DNA from: Blastomonas sp. AAP53
Lineage (GTDB): Bacteria; Pseudomonadota; Alphaproteobacteria; Sphingomonadales; Sphingomonadaceae
DNA length: 64,000 nucleotides
Assembly (NCBI RefSeq): GCF_000331245.1
Contig: NZ_ANFZ01000002.1
Coordinates: 134,001-198,000 of the forward strand
Direction of reading: 5' to 3'
How positions within the stretch are numbered: the stretch's first letter is position 1; each line of letters opens with the position of its first letter. Made by a program: the position numbers and the translations under genes. The notes beneath the pieces are model-generated. The model made no database searches. It was given only the letters and a program-made list of their open reading frames with translations, and was not told the DNA's origin. Positions 62,092-64,000 of this stretch are shown here, piece after piece.

Positions 62092-62253
62092 ATCCTCCCC
62101 CAGCTTGCTGGGGGAGGGGGACCGCGACGCGAAGCGTCGGGGTGGAGGGGTAGCGGGATCGTGCGGACTTTGAACGTCGCCCTATACGCCTTCCCCTCCA
62201 CCCCCGACCTGCGGTCGGCGGTCCCCCTCCCCGAGACAAGCTCGGGGAGGATT
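62092..62253. repeat. 162-bp palindromic repeat just downstream of pufC (family C, copy 2)
   Basis: This starts with ATCCTCCCCCAGCTTGCTGG and ends with CAAGCTCGGGGAGGATT, as does the copy at 48246-48406. The end arms agree closely and the orientation is the same, while the centre differs. It fills almost the whole gap between pufC and the next gene. Confidence 0.88.
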
Positions 62254-62269
62254 TTTTCAGGCCCAGCCC

Positions 62270-62998
62270 ATGCACCTGTTTGAAGCCCTGGTTGTTCTCC
62301 ACGTCATCGCCGGAGCAACCGGGCTGATCGCGTTCTGGGTCCCGATCGCGGCGCGCAAGGGTGGCGCTGCCCACCGCAAATGGGGGCGGATCGGCACCAT
62401 CGCCTTCATCATCGCCGGAACGCTGGCGATCGCGATGGCGCTGCTGTCGCTCTACGGGCCGGAAAAGCGGCTGCCGATGATCACCGACCGCGTGCTGTTT
62501 GCCGGGCTGTTCGGCTGGATGATGCTGTACCTGGGCACGCTCACCATCGGCTTTGCCGTCTATGGCCTCGCCGTGGTGCGCCACCGTGCGAACCGTGCCG
62601 CGCTGCGAAGCCCGCTCTATCAGGCGATGTTCGCTGCCGTGATCGCGTCCGCCGGCTATTGCGGCTATTTCGGCCTGAGCATCGGCCAGCCGTTGATGGC
62701 GGCGCTGGCGGTGGTCGGCCTGACCGCCGTCGCCACGCAGCAATATTATGTCTGGCGGCCCAAGGCGCCCCCGCGCGCGCACGTCCCGGAACATTTCCGT
62801 GCCCTGCTGGGCATGGGCATATCGGCCTATACCGCGTTCCTCTCCGTGGGATTGATCCGGCTGGTGCCCGACCATGTCTTCAACCCCCTGATCTGGGCGA
62901 TCCCCAGCGTCATCGGTGTCAGCCTGATCATCCGCTACACGCTGGCCAATCGCCCACTCAAGCGCAGCACGGGCGCGGGCCAGCGCCGCGAAGCCTGA
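62270..62998 (+). CDS. Multi-pass hypothetical membrane protein
   Basis: A 242-residue protein with about seven or eight hydrophobic segments, starting MHLFEALVVLHVIAGATGLI and containing HRKWGRIGTIAFIIAGTLAIA, resembling DUF2306-type membrane proteins. The N-terminal His in VLHVIAG and the HRKWG motif could be heme or metal ligands, but that is only a possibility. No precise family or function is assigned. A short membrane peptide gene follows after 17 bases. Confidence 0.72.
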   Translation: MHLFEALVVLHVIAGATGLIAFWVPIAARKGGAAHRKWGRIGTIAFIIAGTLAIAMALLSLYGPEKRLPMITDRVLFAGLFGWMMLYLGTLTIGFAVYGLAVVRHRANRAALRSPLYQAMFAAVIASAGYCGYFGLSIGQPLMAALAVVGLTAVATQQYYVWRPKAPPRAHVPEHFRALLGMGISAYTAFLSVGLIRLVPDHVFNPLIWAIPSVIGVSLIIRYTLANRPLKRSTGAGQRREA

Positions 62999-63015
62999 AA
63001 GAGGGGTTGGCCCGT

Positions 63016-63135
63016 ATGAAAGACTGGATCATCAACAATCTGGGCATCATCGAGATGCTGATGTCGGGCGTGGTCGTGCTGGGCTTTTGCGCATGGCAAT
63101 ATTGGAGCGTGAGCAGGCCGAGCGACGGGGACTGA
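63016..63135 (+). CDS. 39-residue single-pass membrane peptide
   Basis: Starts MKDWIINNLGIIEMLMSGVV and continues LGFCAWQYWSVSRPSDGD: one membrane helix with a polar C-terminal tail. A GAGGGG site lies upstream, and the gene follows closely after the membrane protein. It is too small for a family match by eye, but its layout is protein-like. The function is unknown. Confidence 0.6.
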   Translation: MKDWIINNLGIIEMLMSGVVVLGFCAWQYWSVSRPSDGD

Positions 63136-63164
63136 CCCGTAGGGGCCCTGAGCGCCTTCCGCCG

Positions 63165-63785
63165 TCAGCGGCGCAGGGCCGCCATGGCCAGCCCGGCGGA
63201 CAAGACCGCTCCGCCACCTGCCCTTTGTGCCCATTTCCGGAAATACGGGCGTTCGATGAGGCCCGATGCGCGTGACGCGGTCAGCGCATAGACCGTGTCC
63301 GTGGCTGCGGCGATCAGGGTGAATGTCGCGACGATGATCCCCGCCTGCAGCAGATACGGTTCGTCTGCGCGGATGAACTGCGAGGCAAAGGCGATGAAGA
63401 ACAGGATGGTCTTGGGGTGGAGCGTACCCACGGCGATGTTGGTCAGAAACGCGGTCCGGGCGCTGATTGCCCTGCCGGGCGTGCCGCTGTTGGTCTGATC
63501 GGTGCTCCTGACGATCGCGATCAGGCCGATGGTGATCAGGTAGAGCGCGCCTGCCCATTTGAGGATGGTGAACGCGATCGCAGAGGTGGCGAGTATCGCG
63601 CCTGCCCCGGCCAGCGACAGGGTGATGGCCAGGGCATTGCCGACGGCCATGCCCGCGACCGATGCCAGCGCGGTGCGCCTGCCGGAGCTGAAGGCAAAGC
63701 CGACGATGCTGGCGACACCCGGTCCAGGGATGATGGCCATCAGCAGCGAAGCGCCGGAAAACATCAGCCACAGGTTCAGGTCCAT
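63165..63785 (-). CDS. LysE/RhtB-family amino acid exporter
   Basis: A 206-residue membrane protein with about six helices, a typical size for the LysE/RhtB family that exports amino acids or homoserine lactones. The N-terminus LWLMFSGASLLMAIIPGPGVA contains the family GPG motif, and ALASVAGMAVGNALAITLSLA and FLTNIAVGTLHPKTILFFIA are further family blocks. The substrate cannot be told. It is convergent with the 39-residue gene. Confidence 0.9.
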   Translation of the reverse strand: MDLNLWLMFSGASLLMAIIPGPGVASIVGFAFSSGRRTALASVAGMAVGNALAITLSLAGAGAILATSAIAFTILKWAGALYLITIGLIAIVRSTDQTNSGTPGRAISARTAFLTNIAVGTLHPKTILFFIAFASQFIRADEPYLLQAGIIVATFTLIAAATDTVYALTASRASGLIERPYFRKWAQRAGGGAVLSAGLAMAALRR

Positions 63786-63813
63786 GGCGTGAACCCGTTG
63801 CGCGGGCCCACGG

Positions 63814-64000
63814 CTACCGCTCCTTCTTCTTCGTCGGCGCGTTGAAATCCGCTGGCTTGCCTGCCACCCAGGTCAGGAACTTGGCGATGTCCGGATTGCT
63901 TCGCAAAGCCTCGACATTCTCGCCGATCCGGCCAAGCTCGGCATTGGTGAAATGCGCGTGGATGGTGCGGTGGCAGATCGGGTGGACGGCCACGCGGGCC
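63814..64000 (-). CDS. Truncated protein, C-terminal part (HNH-like)
   Basis: The last 61 codons of a minus-strand gene cut by the window end. The sequence contains RVAVHPICHRTIHAHFTNAE and later NPDIAKFLTWVAGKPADFNA and the terminal APTKKKER. The HPICHRTIH motif resembles the Cys/His region of HNH-type or related zinc proteins, but the visible part is too short to be sure. It lies about 28 bases before the LysE-type gene start on the same strand. Confidence 0.5.
   Translation of the reverse strand, partial: ARVAVHPICHRTIHAHFTNAELGRIGENVEALRSNPDIAKFLTWVAGKPADFNAPTKKKER

Overview
The window looks like a chromosomal piece from a high-GC alphaproteobacterium of the Sphingomonadales that can carry out aerobic anoxygenic phototrophy. 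The main evidence is a photosynthesis gene block (bchI-bchD-bchO-crtF-bchC-bchX-bchY-bchZ-pufB-pufA-pufL-pufM-pufC) with no pufQ, pufX or puc genes. It sits among ordinary housekeeping genes, with a TonB-dependent receptor, a cyo quinol oxidase and many small palindromic intergenic repeats of the kind common in sphingomonads. The genus (for example Blastomonas or a relative) is a guess.

Layout. 0-16.5 kb: a truncated class III nucleotide cyclase, glnD, an acyl-CoA synthetase, lgt, a MidA-type methyltransferase, a Sua5-type tRNA modification enzyme, an acyl-CoA dehydrogenase, a DUF815 ATPase, a GST, and DMT and nucleoside transporters. 16.4-21.7 kb: a membrane-stress cluster on the minus strand, TelA, an XpaC-like protein, a YqiJ/NfeD-like protein and a flotillin. 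A lower-GC orphan gene on the opposite strand interrupts it. 21.9-27.9 kb: a hybrid sensor kinase, a fatty acyl-AMP ligase, recX, a DUF192 lipoprotein and mtgA. 28.1-34.9 kb: one tightly overlapping minus-strand operon, cyoA-cyoB-cyoC-cyoD-surf1-regB-regA. It couples a terminal quinol oxidase to the redox-sensing two-component system known to control photosynthesis genes. An FNR-type box and a perfect 9-bp-arm palindrome lie upstream, between cyoA and a divergent MFS transporter. 36-46.9 kb: tRNA-Arg(CCG), argD (with an attenuator-like leader), argF, bamD, a TonB-dependent receptor, a PH-domain membrane protein, an M20 peptidase and creD, with a dense stack of repeats at 44.9-45.3 kb.

48.5-62.1 kb: the photosynthesis island. 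BchI and BchD are two subunits of Mg-chelatase. BchX, BchY and BchZ are chlorophyllide reductase, and BchC then oxidises the side chain. CrtF methylates carotenoids. PufB and PufA form the core antenna, PufL and PufM the reaction centre, and PufC is its tetraheme cytochrome. Putative PpsR/CrtJ boxes (TGT-N12-ACA) precede bchI and bchC. Almost identical ~160-bp repeats in the same orientation lie just upstream of bchI and just downstream of pufC. The rest of the pathway (bchFNBHLM, puhA, acsF, bchG/P, other crt genes, ppsR) is not in the window, so the gene set appears to be split.

The most notable observations are a dispersed palindromic repeat translated in frame inside bchD, the repeats bracketing the photosynthesis island, the cyo-surf1-regBA operon with its operators, and the interrupted TelA/flotillin cluster.
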